A stretch of DNA of 64,000 nt. It comes from JACCTH01 sp035281645 (GTDB lineage Bacteria > Actinomycetota > Acidimicrobiia > Spongiisociales > ZC4RG35). This document shows positions 15,604-23,507 of this stretch, one piece after another. The stretch lies in assembly GCA_035281645.1 (NCBI GenBank), contig DATEDN010000079.1, positions 1 to 64,000 of the forward strand, given 5' to 3'. A program made the position numbers and the translations under genes. Position 1 is the first letter of the stretch, and each line of letters opens with the position of its first letter. The notes under the pieces are model-generated. The model searched no databases and had not been told where the DNA came from. It saw only the letters and a program-made list of their open reading frames with translations.

Positions 15604-16433
15604 ATGAGTGGTACCGGGCCCAGGACGGCACTCGGCTCGCCGTCTGGCATCAGCCAGGGTCGCGTCGGCCCGAGATCCTTCTCGTGCACGGACTTGCCTC
15701 GAACGCTCGGCTTTGGGATGCGGTCGCCGTCCATCTGAATGGATCCGGTCGGGGAACACTGCAAATTGACCTGCGCGGACACGGCGTGTCCGATAAGCCG
15801 GACTCAGGCTACGACTTCGCCACCATGAGCTCGGATCTGGCCGGAGTCATCCTCGAGACGATGCGACCGCCGGTGATGGCGGTGGGCCAGTCGTTCGGCG
15901 GAAATCTGGTGATGGAACTGGCGGTGAGGTCGTCCGAGCTCATCTCCTCGATCGTATGCGTCGATGGCGGGTTCATCGACCTCGCCCAGCGATTCGGCAC
16001 CTGGGAAGCCTGTGTGGCGGACCTGACACCACCGCCGCTCGACCACCTCAGTGCGGACTCACTGGGCGAAGCCGCAGCACAGCTCTATGCGGCTTGGCCA
16101 CCAGAAGCGATCGCGGCCCAGTTGGCAAATCTCGAGGAGGCAGAAGATGGCTCGATCCGCCGACGTCTTTCCCTTGCGCACCATCTCTCGCTGCTTCGAG
16201 CGATGTTTGAGCAGGAACCCCTGGCGGTCGCCGAGCGCTGCCAACAACCTGTGCTGCTGATAGCGGCCGACGACGACACTCCTGGCAAGAAGGATCAAGT
16301 GAGCGCCTTTGCCAAACGTCTGACGAGTGGACGCGAGTTATGGATGCAGGGCCATCACGACTTGCATGCCGAACAGCCGGGACGGGTGGCCGCAGTGATC
16401 GAGAGTGCCCTGGGGGAGGGGTTCCTTCGGTGA
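15600..16433 (+). CDS. Alpha/beta hydrolase
   Basis: A 277-residue alpha/beta-hydrolase-fold protein. The oxyanion motif HGLASNARLW is at 30-39, the DLRGHG turn at 57-62, and the nucleophile Ser98 sits in GQSFGG. An acidic residue follows in LLIAADDDTPG and the catalytic His is likely in the QGHHDLHAEQPG segment near the C-terminus. The substrate is unknown; esters or epoxide-like compounds are typical. It overlaps the next gene by four bases (GTGA), so it is co-translated with it. Confidence 0.8.
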   Translation: MNEWYRAQDGTRLAVWHQPGSRRPEILLVHGLASNARLWDAVAVHLNGSGRGTLQIDLRGHGVSDKPDSGYDFATMSSDLAGVILETMRPPVMAVGQSFGGNLVMELAVRSSELISSIVCVDGGFIDLAQRFGTWEACVADLTPPPLDHLSADSLGEAAAQLYAAWPPEAIAAQLANLEEAEDGSIRRRLSLAHHLSLLRAMFEQEPLAVAERCQQPVLLIAADDDTPGKKDQVSAFAKRLTSGRELWMQGHHDLHAEQPGRVAAVIESALGEGFLR

Positions 16434-17410
16434 GTGGCCTCGTCGTGATCATTGGCTCGGGGGAAATGGGCGAATCGATGCGGTCGACGCATCGCCGAGT
16501 TTTCGACCATACCGGCGCCGACTCAGTCACCCTTCTCGACACGCCTTACGGCTTTCAGGAGAATGCCGACGCCCTCACTGAGCGGATGGTGGCCCACTTC
16601 CGGAATGCATTTGACGCCAAAGTCGAGGTCGCCAGCCTCCGCCGACCTCATACCTCCGAGAGTGAGCGTCAAGAGTTTCTCGACGCCATTTCGAGGGCCC
16701 AGGTGGTCTTCGCCGGTCCGGGATCGCCGAGTTATGCCCTTCGGGTGTGGAAGGGCCTTTCGATGCGCCAAGCATTCTCATCGGTTATCGAGCGAGGAGG
16801 GGCGGTGGTGATGGCCAGCGCGGCCGCCCTCACGCTCGGAGAAAAGGCCATCCCCGTCTACGAGATCTACAAAGTAGGAGAGGACCTGCATTGGGTTGAC
16901 GGACTGGATCTGCTCTCGTCTCTGGGGATGAAAACGGTCGTGGTACCGCATTGGAACAACCGGGAAGGGGGTTTTCATGACACCAGTCATTGCTTCATCG
17001 GAGAACGCCGATTCCGCGGCTTGGTCGAGATGCTCCCAATGGACACATCGGTGATCGGAGTCGAAGAGCATACGTCGGTGCTAATCGACCCCGTATCCAG
17101 ATCTATGCAAGTTATGGGAAAAGGTAAGGCGTATCTCAATGACGAACCAATCGACGACGGACAGGAGCTCACCGCCCCCGCACTGAGACCGGCCTTCACC
17201 GATCTCGCCCCCGAGAAGCCGGGTGAGAGTGAACCACCGGAGGCCGAAGTCGCCGTGATCGACCTGCTGGTGGAGCTACGAGCAGGGGCCCGCGACCGCT
17301 ACGACTTTGCGGAGTCCGACCGCATCCGCGATGCCCTGGCGCAACTCGACATAGAGGTGCACGATCATCCCGACGGCACTACCTGGAATCGACGGCGGGA
17401 CGATGCTTAG
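16430..17410 (+). CDS. Peptidase S51-like domain fused to a CysS-type C-terminal domain
   Basis: A 326-residue protein in two parts. Residues 1-265 resemble the peptidase S51/cyanophycinase-like fold: VVIIGSGEMG start, FAGPGSPSYAL (94-104), and Ser130 in VMASAAALTLG at the nucleophile elbow position, although the family GxSAG form is not kept. Residues 275-326 (DLLVELRAGARDRYDF then IRDALAQLDIEVHDHPDGTTW) match the small C-terminal domain of cysteinyl-tRNA synthetases and YqeB-like proteins. GTG 16430 overlaps the hydrolase stop. The function is unknown; peptide or amide hydrolysis is only suggested by fold. Confidence 0.65.
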   Translation: MSGLVVIIGSGEMGESMRSTHRRVFDHTGADSVTLLDTPYGFQENADALTERMVAHFRNAFDAKVEVASLRRPHTSESERQEFLDAISRAQVVFAGPGSPSYALRVWKGLSMRQAFSSVIERGGAVVMASAAALTLGEKAIPVYEIYKVGEDLHWVDGLDLLSSLGMKTVVVPHWNNREGGFHDTSHCFIGERRFRGLVEMLPMDTSVIGVEEHTSVLIDPVSRSMQVMGKGKAYLNDEPIDDGQELTAPALRPAFTDLAPEKPGESEPPEAEVAVIDLLVELRAGARDRYDFAESDRIRDALAQLDIEVHDHPDGTTWNRRRDDA

Positions 17411-18320
17411 GACCTGGCTGACCGATCGCTTCGATCTCGACCTTCCCTTGATCTCCGCACCAATGGGCGGCGCCGCCGACGGGCGCTTTGCCTCCGAGGT
17501 TTGCCGCCATGGGGCGCTGGGCATGGTGGCCGCCGGAACCCGGGCCACAGCTGAGCACATCCTCGAGGAAACGGCGGCCTTGGCAGCAAGCCAGGATGCC
17601 TGGGGAGTGGGTTTGCTCGCCTGGGTTGCGGAGCGAAAGCCCGAGCTCATGGAGGTCGTGGAAACGTTGGCACCTCCCCTCGTCTCGGTCAGCTACGGCA
17701 ATTACGAGAGGTATGTGACAAGGTTGCAGGAGGCCGGATCCACGGTCACTACCCAGGTCAATTCGTTGGCAGAGGCCATGGCGGCCGCAGCTGCAGGGGT
17801 GGACTTTCTCGTTGCCCGAGGCGGCGAGGGGGGTGGCCACGGCCGGAACGAAATGGCCACGCTCCCGCTCCTGCAGGAGCTGCTGGAGAACGTCGAACTG
17901 CCCGTGGTGGCAGCGGGAGGAATCGCCACCGGGCGAGGACTAGCGGCCGTGCTGGCGGCGGGTGCCGCCGGTGCCTGGGTGGGCTCGGCCTTCCTCGGCT
18001 GCGACGAGACGGCCTGGCCCGATCAGTCGAAGAAGCGAGTGGTTTCAGCCGGTGACGGCGACACCATTTACACGACGTCCTTTGATGTCGGGCTTGGCCT
18101 CGACTGGCCGGTCGGATACGGAGGCCGCGCCTTGGCTAACGATTATTCCGACCGGTGGCATGGCCGCGAAGCGCAGCTGGCCGGATCCGACTCGCCTCCG
18201 GTTGGCGAAGACGCTCCGATTTGGGCCGGGCAGGCGGTTTCCCTGGTGACGCGCCTGCAAACCGTTGCCGAGGTGATCGCCGATTTCCGAACCGCTGAAG
18301 ACCTCCTGCGACGCTGGTGA
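17403..18320 (+). CDS. Nitronate monooxygenase family (NPD-like) flavoprotein
   Basis: A 305-residue FMN-dependent TIM-barrel enzyme of the 2-nitropropane dioxygenase/nitronate monooxygenase family. PLISAPMGGAADG near 15, the GVDFLVARGGEGGGHG segment near 137-152 with the conserved His, the AAGGIATGRGLAAVLAAGAAGAWVG phosphate-binding stretch near 160-184, and SAFLGC DET are typical. The true substrate in such genomes is usually unknown and may be an enoyl or nitronate compound. It overlaps the preceding gene by eight bases and meets the convergent FAD oxidase with no gap at all. Confidence 0.82.
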   Translation: MLRTWLTDRFDLDLPLISAPMGGAADGRFASEVCRHGALGMVAAGTRATAEHILEETAALAASQDAWGVGLLAWVAERKPELMEVVETLAPPLVSVSYGNYERYVTRLQEAGSTVTTQVNSLAEAMAAAAAGVDFLVARGGEGGGHGRNEMATLPLLQELLENVELPVVAAGGIATGRGLAAVLAAGAAGAWVGSAFLGCDETAWPDQSKKRVVSAGDGDTIYTTSFDVGLGLDWPVGYGGRALANDYSDRWHGREAQLAGSDSPPVGEDAPIWAGQAVSLVTRLQTVAEVIADFRTAEDLLRRW

Positions 18321-19493
18321 TCAAATGATCCGGCTCGGGTTTTCGTAGAGCGGTTTCTGTTCGAGGATTCGCAGAGGTCCGAGTCGGGACAGGTCGAGTG
18401 TGGTCCTCCGGCCGAGAATCAACTCCGCCAAATGGCGCCCCACCGCGTGGCAATGCTGAAACCCGTGACCCGAGAACCCGTTGGCCAAGAACATGCCGGG
18501 CAAGTCCGGCCACTCGCCAATGATCCCGTTGCCGTCGAGAGTGTTGACCTCGTAGAGGCCGGTCCAGCCGGAGGCGAGATGCAAGGCTTCGAAGGCCGGC
18601 AACTGGGTGGCGAGCTCGGGCCACACTATCTCGTCGAATCTCTGCCTATTGAACGTGAAGTCCTCGCCCACGGGATCGTCAGGGAGGGACCAACCAACTG
18701 CAAAACGTCCCTCCCCCTCAGGGAGGACGTAGAGGCCGCTGGGGAGAAAAACACTGGGATGGCCTCGATGATCGAGATGGGTATCGATTACATAAACAGT
18801 CCTCATCACCGGTTTGACCGGAAGGTCGACACCCGCCGTCGCCGCCAGCGGAGCGCACCAGGCGCCGGTGGCGTTGACCACTTTCTCGGTCTGGATGAGA
18901 TCGCCCGTTGCCAATGCAACCCCGGCAATTCGGCCACCTTCGACCTTGATGGCGGTGGCTTGCCCGGTGATGAACTGCACACCCAGCGCCCGCGCCCGGC
19001 GCAGGTAACCCTGAAGCACGGCGTTGGGGTCGAGCGAGCCGTCGCGGGCGCCATAGGTACCGCCTAGGTAGCCGGCGCCGGCATAGACGGGAAAACGGTT
19101 CCGAATCTCAACGGCCTCGAGCCATTCCACCTCACACCCGAAGCTCCGTTGTCTGGTGAGGCCAGCTTGCGCTTGATCGACGCTCGATTCGTCGGTCAGG
19201 AAGAGGTTGCCCTGATATCGAGGAGAAGGCTCAGGCTTCCAATCCCCAACCGCCATCCGCTCGGAGAAGCCCTCAATCGCCTCCAGCGCGAACTGAGACA
19301 TTTGAATGTTTTCCTCCAGGTTGAACTGCACCCGGACATTCCCATCAGAAAGGACGGTGGAGGAGAACCGGTAGGTGGGATCCCTCTCGATCACCATGAT
19401 CTCGACGTTCGGGTCGAGGTTCTTCAAGTAGTAGGCCGTCGCCGAACCCATCGCCGCACCGCCGACGATGACCACATCGGGGTTTGCGATCAA
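18321..19493 (-). CDS. FAD-dependent oxidoreductase of the DAO (sarcosine oxidase-like) family
   Basis: A 390-residue DAO-family flavoprotein. VVIVGGAAMGSATAYYL is the FAD-binding motif, with a conserved ERDPTYRFSSTVLSDGNVR segment; the middle has the VVNATGAWC motif and the end has GFSGHGFQHCHAVG, the usual re-binding loop. It probably oxidises a secondary or N-methylated amine or an imino acid. The start is TTG 19493, coupled by TTGA to the permease stop, as no ATG or GTG fits. It is the third gene of an ABC exporter transcript, an unusual partner. Confidence 0.8.
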   Translation of the reverse strand: MIANPDVVIVGGAAMGSATAYYLKNLDPNVEIMVIERDPTYRFSSTVLSDGNVRVQFNLEENIQMSQFALEAIEGFSERMAVGDWKPEPSPRYQGNLFLTDESSVDQAQAGLTRQRSFGCEVEWLEAVEIRNRFPVYAGAGYLGGTYGARDGSLDPNAVLQGYLRRARALGVQFITGQATAIKVEGGRIAGVALATGDLIQTEKVVNATGAWCAPLAATAGVDLPVKPVMRTVYVIDTHLDHRGHPSVFLPSGLYVLPEGEGRFAVGWSLPDDPVGEDFTFNRQRFDEIVWPELATQLPAFEALHLASGWTGLYEVNTLDGNGIIGEWPDLPGMFLANGFSGHGFQHCHAVGRHLAELILGRRTTLDLSRLGPLRILEQKPLYENPSRII

Positions 19494-21058
19494 ACAGTCG
19501 CCTTCTCGAGCGCCCGCGCCTCACGGCGGCTCGGTCGGGCGGCCCGAACCGAACGACGCATCAAACCAAGGGCCAGCAACGCCAGTACCAGGGCCAGGAC
19601 CACCCCCCCACCGATTAGCTCCCAACTGGGTGCTCTCCCCCAAAACGACACCTCCTGCAGCGCACGGATCCCATAAGTAGCTGGGAGCAGGTATGAGACC
19701 GGTCGCACCGAGGGCAGCAGTCGGTCGATGGAGATGAAGAAGCCGCAGAAGAAGATAGAGACGAGCAAGGTGATCATCGCGTACTGAACCGCCTGGCTTT
19801 CTGTCTTGGCGAGAGCGGAGAGAACGAAGCCTATTCCCTGCGCGGCCAGCACTACCAACAACACCGCGAGGCCATACCAGAGCCACGACCCGATCGGGCG
19901 GAAATCGAATGCGAAAACTGCAGCGGCGGTGAGAGCCGCTCCGACCAGCAGCCCGACGACGACGTTGGCCAGGTACTTGCCGGCAAGCATTTCACCACCC
20001 GACAAGGGAGAGACTCGGAACAACTCGACGGCTCCCTGTGATCTCTCTTTGACCAGAGATAGAGCGGCGAAAGTCAAGGTCAGATGCTGGACCAACAACG
20101 AGACAACGCCTGGTATGTAGAAATGCATGTCAACCACATCAAGGTTCCGGTAGTTGACAGCCTCGCCCCGGAAGGGGCTCACGAGCACAGCAGGATCCAG
20201 GGACCGGAAGTCCTCGATGGTGGCTTCCATCTCGTCGAGTTCAGCCGACAGAGCCTCAAGCTCCGCTACCCGTTCTTCTCCGGTCGACCCTTCCAGAGCT
20301 TTCACCCGTGAGATCGCGGCGTCGAGTGCTCCTTCGCTCTCCTCACCGCCCGTCGTTTGTTCATTGACCCGATTGAGAACCGAACTCGATGGTCCCAGCT
20401 CCGCGGACAAATTCGTGAGAGCAGCTTCCAGGTCGCTACGGCCCTTCTCGAAGGCGTCGTCGTCTTCGCTCCGGGCGGCCTGCTCCATGACCTCGACCGC
20501 GGCTCTCGCTTCGGGCAAGGGTTGTTCCACCTGCTCGGCCTCTTCTTGACCCATCACCACCAGGTCCTGAAGCACCTCTCGGTTTACCTGATTGATCGCC
20601 CCCACCGCGAAGAGTTCCACCACTCCCGCCTCAAACGGGTCGATTTGGTCGTGAAGGATCGTGATGACCGCTTGCTCCCCGGAGCGAACCGTTTCCACGG
20701 CGTCTTCGGGAATCACCACTGCGATATTGGCTTGCCGGGAGTCGATCATCGCCGTGGCTTCATCGACCGATGGCACGACGCCGACGAGGTCGGCTTGAGC
20801 GCCCAGCGCGGTGGCGAGGTCATCGCTGCGCTCGCTGAGGCCGCTCCCCGGGGGGGCGACGAGAACGGTTTTGAGTACGGGCGGATCGGGGTCGAAACCG
20901 ATCCCGAACAGGAAGAGGATCAAGAACGGTCCGATCACGAGGGTCAGGAGCAGCCGCGGCTGTCGCAACACCTCCAGCACGTCCTTCTTGAAGAAGGCGT
21001 AGCTGCGAGTGAACCCACCGGTGATTCCGCGATTGTCAGCCACCGTTGCGCTCGTCAT
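19490..21058 (-). CDS. ABC-2 type permease with a large extracytoplasmic coiled-coil region
   Basis: A 522-residue permease. One transmembrane segment near 30-48 (LLLTLVIGPFLILFLFGIG) is followed by about 280 residues outside the membrane, rich in Glu/Ala with predicted coiled coil (about 165-280), then five hydrophobic segments to the C-terminus, as in YhfG/DrrB-type ABC-2 exporters. ATG 21058 overlaps the ATPase gene by 23 bases; GTG 21043 is an alternative. A longer open frame upstream reads in another frame of the ATPase and is not real. It forms an exporter with the adjacent ATPase. Confidence 0.82.
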   Translation of the reverse strand: MTSATVADNRGITGGFTRSYAFFKKDVLEVLRQPRLLLTLVIGPFLILFLFGIGFDPDPPVLKTVLVAPPGSGLSERSDDLATALGAQADLVGVVPSVDEATAMIDSRQANIAVVIPEDAVETVRSGEQAVITILHDQIDPFEAGVVELFAVGAINQVNREVLQDLVVMGQEEAEQVEQPLPEARAAVEVMEQAARSEDDDAFEKGRSDLEAALTNLSAELGPSSSVLNRVNEQTTGGEESEGALDAAISRVKALEGSTGEERVAELEALSAELDEMEATIEDFRSLDPAVLVSPFRGEAVNYRNLDVVDMHFYIPGVVSLLVQHLTLTFAALSLVKERSQGAVELFRVSPLSGGEMLAGKYLANVVVGLLVGAALTAAAVFAFDFRPIGSWLWYGLAVLLVVLAAQGIGFVLSALAKTESQAVQYAMITLLVSIFFCGFFISIDRLLPSVRPVSYLLPATYGIRALQEVSFWGRAPSWELIGGGVVLALVLALLALGLMRRSVRAARPSRREARALEKATV

Positions 21059-22052
21059 CGTTGAGACGGCCGACCAGCTCGACGAAGACGTCGTCGAAGG
21101 GCGGCAAGTAGGGCTCCGCAGTTTCGAGCTCGAGGCCCTTCTCCCGGGCCCAGGCGCCGATGGCGGGTGAGACCTCGCCGGCGTCCTCCACCACCAGCCG
21201 GTACTCCCCATAACGCCTTTGATCCCAGTCCGTCGCCGAGGCCACCCGCACCAGTTCCTCGATTTGAGCTGGGTCGAGCGAGGCTGCGAACTTGAGATCA
21301 AGCACCTCGCCTCCCATCGCCTGGCGGCGAAGCCCGTCCGGGGTGTCGACCGTGAGCAAGCGACCATCGGCGAGAACGCCGACCTGGTCGCAATAGGCGG
21401 CCTCGCCGACGTACTGCGTGGTGATGAAGAGAGTCCTTCCTTGGTCCTTCAGCTCCAGGAAGTGGTCCCAGAACTTGCGACGGAGAACCGGATCGATGCC
21501 CGCGGTGGGTTCGTCGAGGAACAAGAGCTCTGGGTTGTGGATAAGGGTCGCGGCCAATGCCAAGCGTCGCTGCATCCCTCCCGAGGACTCGCGCAGTAGA
21601 CGATGGCGATCGTCCCAGAGTTCGACGAACCCCAGCGTCTCCTTGAGGCTTTGGTGTCGCTCCCGCCAGCCCATCCCAAACAGCGAGGCGGCGAAGGAAA
21701 GGTTCTGCCTGATCGAAAGCTCGGGGTAGAGCACGGAGAGTTGTGGCATGTAGCCGAGGTCGGCCCGGTCTCTGCGGTCGAACTCGACCGGCTGTTTTCC
21801 GAGTACGGTCAATTGCCCGGAGTCGGGTCGCACTACGCCGGTCATCAATCGAATCGTCGTGGTCTTGCCCGAACCGCTCGGACCGATGAACCCGAAGATG
21901 GTCCGTTGCGGTACCTCGAGATCGAGATCGAATACCCCGACCCCTTCTTCGAACTCCTTCGTGAGACGCTGGGTGGCAATGGCGAGCTCGGGCTCGGCCT
22001 TTGCTTCCTCGAGCAATTCCGGCTCAGGCTCGGTTTGGGGAAGCTCGTCCAC
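21036..22052 (-). CDS. ABC transporter ATP-binding protein (ABC-2 exporter)
   Basis: A 338-residue ATPase. Walker A GPSGSGKTT is at 57-65, Walker B LLFLDEP at 176-182 and the D-loop AGID follows. The signature is ESSGGMQRR (155-163), so the canonical leucine-serine opening is replaced by Glu-Ser. The first 25 residues are an acidic extension and the last 70 form the usual regulatory domain of CcmA-like exporters. The start is GTG 22052, divergent from the AI-2E family gene with a 47-base gap. Confidence 0.88.
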   Translation of the reverse strand: MDELPQTEPEPELLEEAKAEPELAIATQRLTKEFEEGVGVFDLDLEVPQRTIFGFIGPSGSGKTTTIRLMTGVVRPDSGQLTVLGKQPVEFDRRDRADLGYMPQLSVLYPELSIRQNLSFAASLFGMGWRERHQSLKETLGFVELWDDRHRLLRESSGGMQRRLALAATLIHNPELLFLDEPTAGIDPVLRRKFWDHFLELKDQGRTLFITTQYVGEAAYCDQVGVLADGRLLTVDTPDGLRRQAMGGEVLDLKFAASLDPAQIEELVRVASATDWDQRRYGEYRLVVEDAGEVSPAIGAWAREKGLELETAEPYLPPFDDVFVELVGRLNDDERNGG

Positions 22053-22099
22053 GGGAACAATTGCGTCGGTACTCTCGCTGACCAGATCAACCTCTCTTT

Positions 22100-23239
22100 A
22101 TGACCGAACCCCAGATACCCGATCGCGTCCGCCCCGAAACAGAGAGGGTCGAGACCGACCGATCGTGGGAGCAGCTGTGGCCGCCGCTCTCCTACTGGTC
22201 ACGAGCGGCACTCGTCGTGCTGGGGGTGGTGATCGCGGTTCGGATCCTGGCGGCGCTGCAGAACATCTTGCTGATTGTTCTCGCTGCTTTTGTGGTCTCT
22301 CTGGGTCTGCAACCGGCCATCCGCTGGCTGGAGAGCAAGGGCCTTCGACGGGGCACCGCCATGGCCGTGCTCATACTCGCCGGGCTGCTCGTCATGGCAG
22401 GAGCGGCATTGGCCGTGGTGCCGGTCATTGTCGACCAGGCCGCCCAGGCGCTCGATCGCCTTCCGGAGATTTGGGCAGACCTGCGCCAACGGAGCGGACT
22501 AGTCGGCGATCTCGCCAACCGCGTTGACCTGGGAAGCGGCCTCCCTGTCGATTTTGATCCGGTCGCCTTCGTCGGCCCGGTCCTACTGACGCTTTTCAAC
22601 GTCATCACGATGTTGTTGCTGACGCCTTACTTCGCGGTCAGCTTTCCGAGCCTGAAGCTGGCAGTGTTTCGGCTGGTCGCCCGCGACCACCGGGAGGACT
22701 ACGTGTACATGGTCAACCGCGCCGTGGACCTCACCGCCAATTACATCATCGGCAACCTCATCATCAGCGTGGCGGCGGGTGTCGCCGCTTTCATTGTCTT
22801 TTCTGCGATTGGCCTGCCATACGCCGTGGCCCTGGCCACCTGGGTGGGGCTGATGGACCTGATCCCTGCCATCGGGGCGTTGATCGGGATGATCCCGGCA
22901 TTGCTTGTTGCCTCGCAGGTGGGAATGCGCGAGGTCGTGTTCGCGATCATCTTCTTCGTGCTCTATCAACAGTTCGAGAATTACGTCATTGCCCCGAGGG
23001 TCATGCGCAAGGCGGTCAATCTCAACCCCGCACTGGTGGTGATCGCTTTGCTGGTCGGAGGCAGCCTCGCCGGTCTGGTGGGAGCTCTGCTGGCCCTGCC
23101 GGTGGCGGCGTTAACCAAAGTGCTCGTGACCGAGTTTTTGGTCGAAGGGAGGCTGCAAACCGTGCGCGAGGATGCTCCCGAACAAAACATCGCTCGACGC
23201 CGTCTGCGTGGCTTCCGCGGCAGCCGTCCCCTCCCTTGA
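22100..23239 (+). CDS. AI-2E family transporter (PerM/TqsA-like)
   Basis: A 379-residue membrane protein with about eight hydrophobic segments: two near the N-terminus (about 35-70), one near 88-110, a soluble stretch (115-160), then a C-terminal group that includes LPYAVALATWVGLMDLIPAIGA and LVGGSLAGLVGALLALPVAA, both family hallmarks. Members export small molecules or act as Na+(Li+)/H+ antiporters; the name does not prove an autoinducer role. The stop codon at 23237-23239 abuts the second copy of the inverted-repeat element. Confidence 0.85.
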   Translation: MTEPQIPDRVRPETERVETDRSWEQLWPPLSYWSRAALVVLGVVIAVRILAALQNILLIVLAAFVVSLGLQPAIRWLESKGLRRGTAMAVLILAGLLVMAGAALAVVPVIVDQAAQALDRLPEIWADLRQRSGLVGDLANRVDLGSGLPVDFDPVAFVGPVLLTLFNVITMLLLTPYFAVSFPSLKLAVFRLVARDHREDYVYMVNRAVDLTANYIIGNLIISVAAGVAAFIVFSAIGLPYAVALATWVGLMDLIPAIGALIGMIPALLVASQVGMREVVFAIIFFVLYQQFENYVIAPRVMRKAVNLNPALVVIALLVGGSLAGLVGALLALPVAALTKVLVTEFLVEGRLQTVREDAPEQNIARRRLRGFRGSRPLP

Positions 23240-23288
23240 TTCTTGCGTAACTTGGCGCCCTTTTTCCCGGGTTTTACGCAAGAACGGA
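23240..23288 (-). repeat. Short inverted-repeat element, copy 2
   Basis: On the minus strand TCCGTTCTTGCGTAAAA (23272-23288) is identical to copy 1 at 15549-15565. The partner arm, read on the plus strand, is TTCTTGCGTAA (23240-23250). The inner 22 bases differ from copy 1. The element starts directly after the AI-2E gene's stop and supplies the last codons and the TAA stop of soxD, so the C-terminus of SoxD (SVLA) is encoded by the repeat. Confidence 0.6.
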
Positions 23289-23507
23289 GTCGGTGCGGGT
23301 GTCGCGCCGGACCGTGATCCAGCGACGGCATCCATACTCGTGGAACCACCGCTCGACGACCTCACCTTCGCGGTTGGTGCGGAAGAACCCGCGGTCCAAG
23401 TCGATCGCCTCGGGATCGGTCATCGTCTCGGGGACGGTCGGGATCTCGGCATAGCGGAATTCCTCCACCGAGCGCAGCCCACAGTGAGGACAAGTCAGGA
23501 ACAACAT
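23274..23507 (-). CDS. soxD: Sarcosine oxidase delta subunit
   Basis: A 77-residue zinc-binding subunit of heterotetrameric sarcosine oxidase. Cys6 and Cys9 (CPHC), His56 and Cys60 (FHEYGCRRW) are the zinc ligands, as in characterised SoxD. It is somewhat shorter than usual (about 90-100 residues), and its final codons lie inside a repeat element, which may have replaced the original end. It directly follows soxB with no gap. Confidence 0.88.
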   Translation of the reverse strand: MLFLTCPHCGLRSVEEFRYAEIPTVPETMTDPEAIDLDRGFFRTNREGEVVERWFHEYGCRRWITVRRDTRTDSVLA

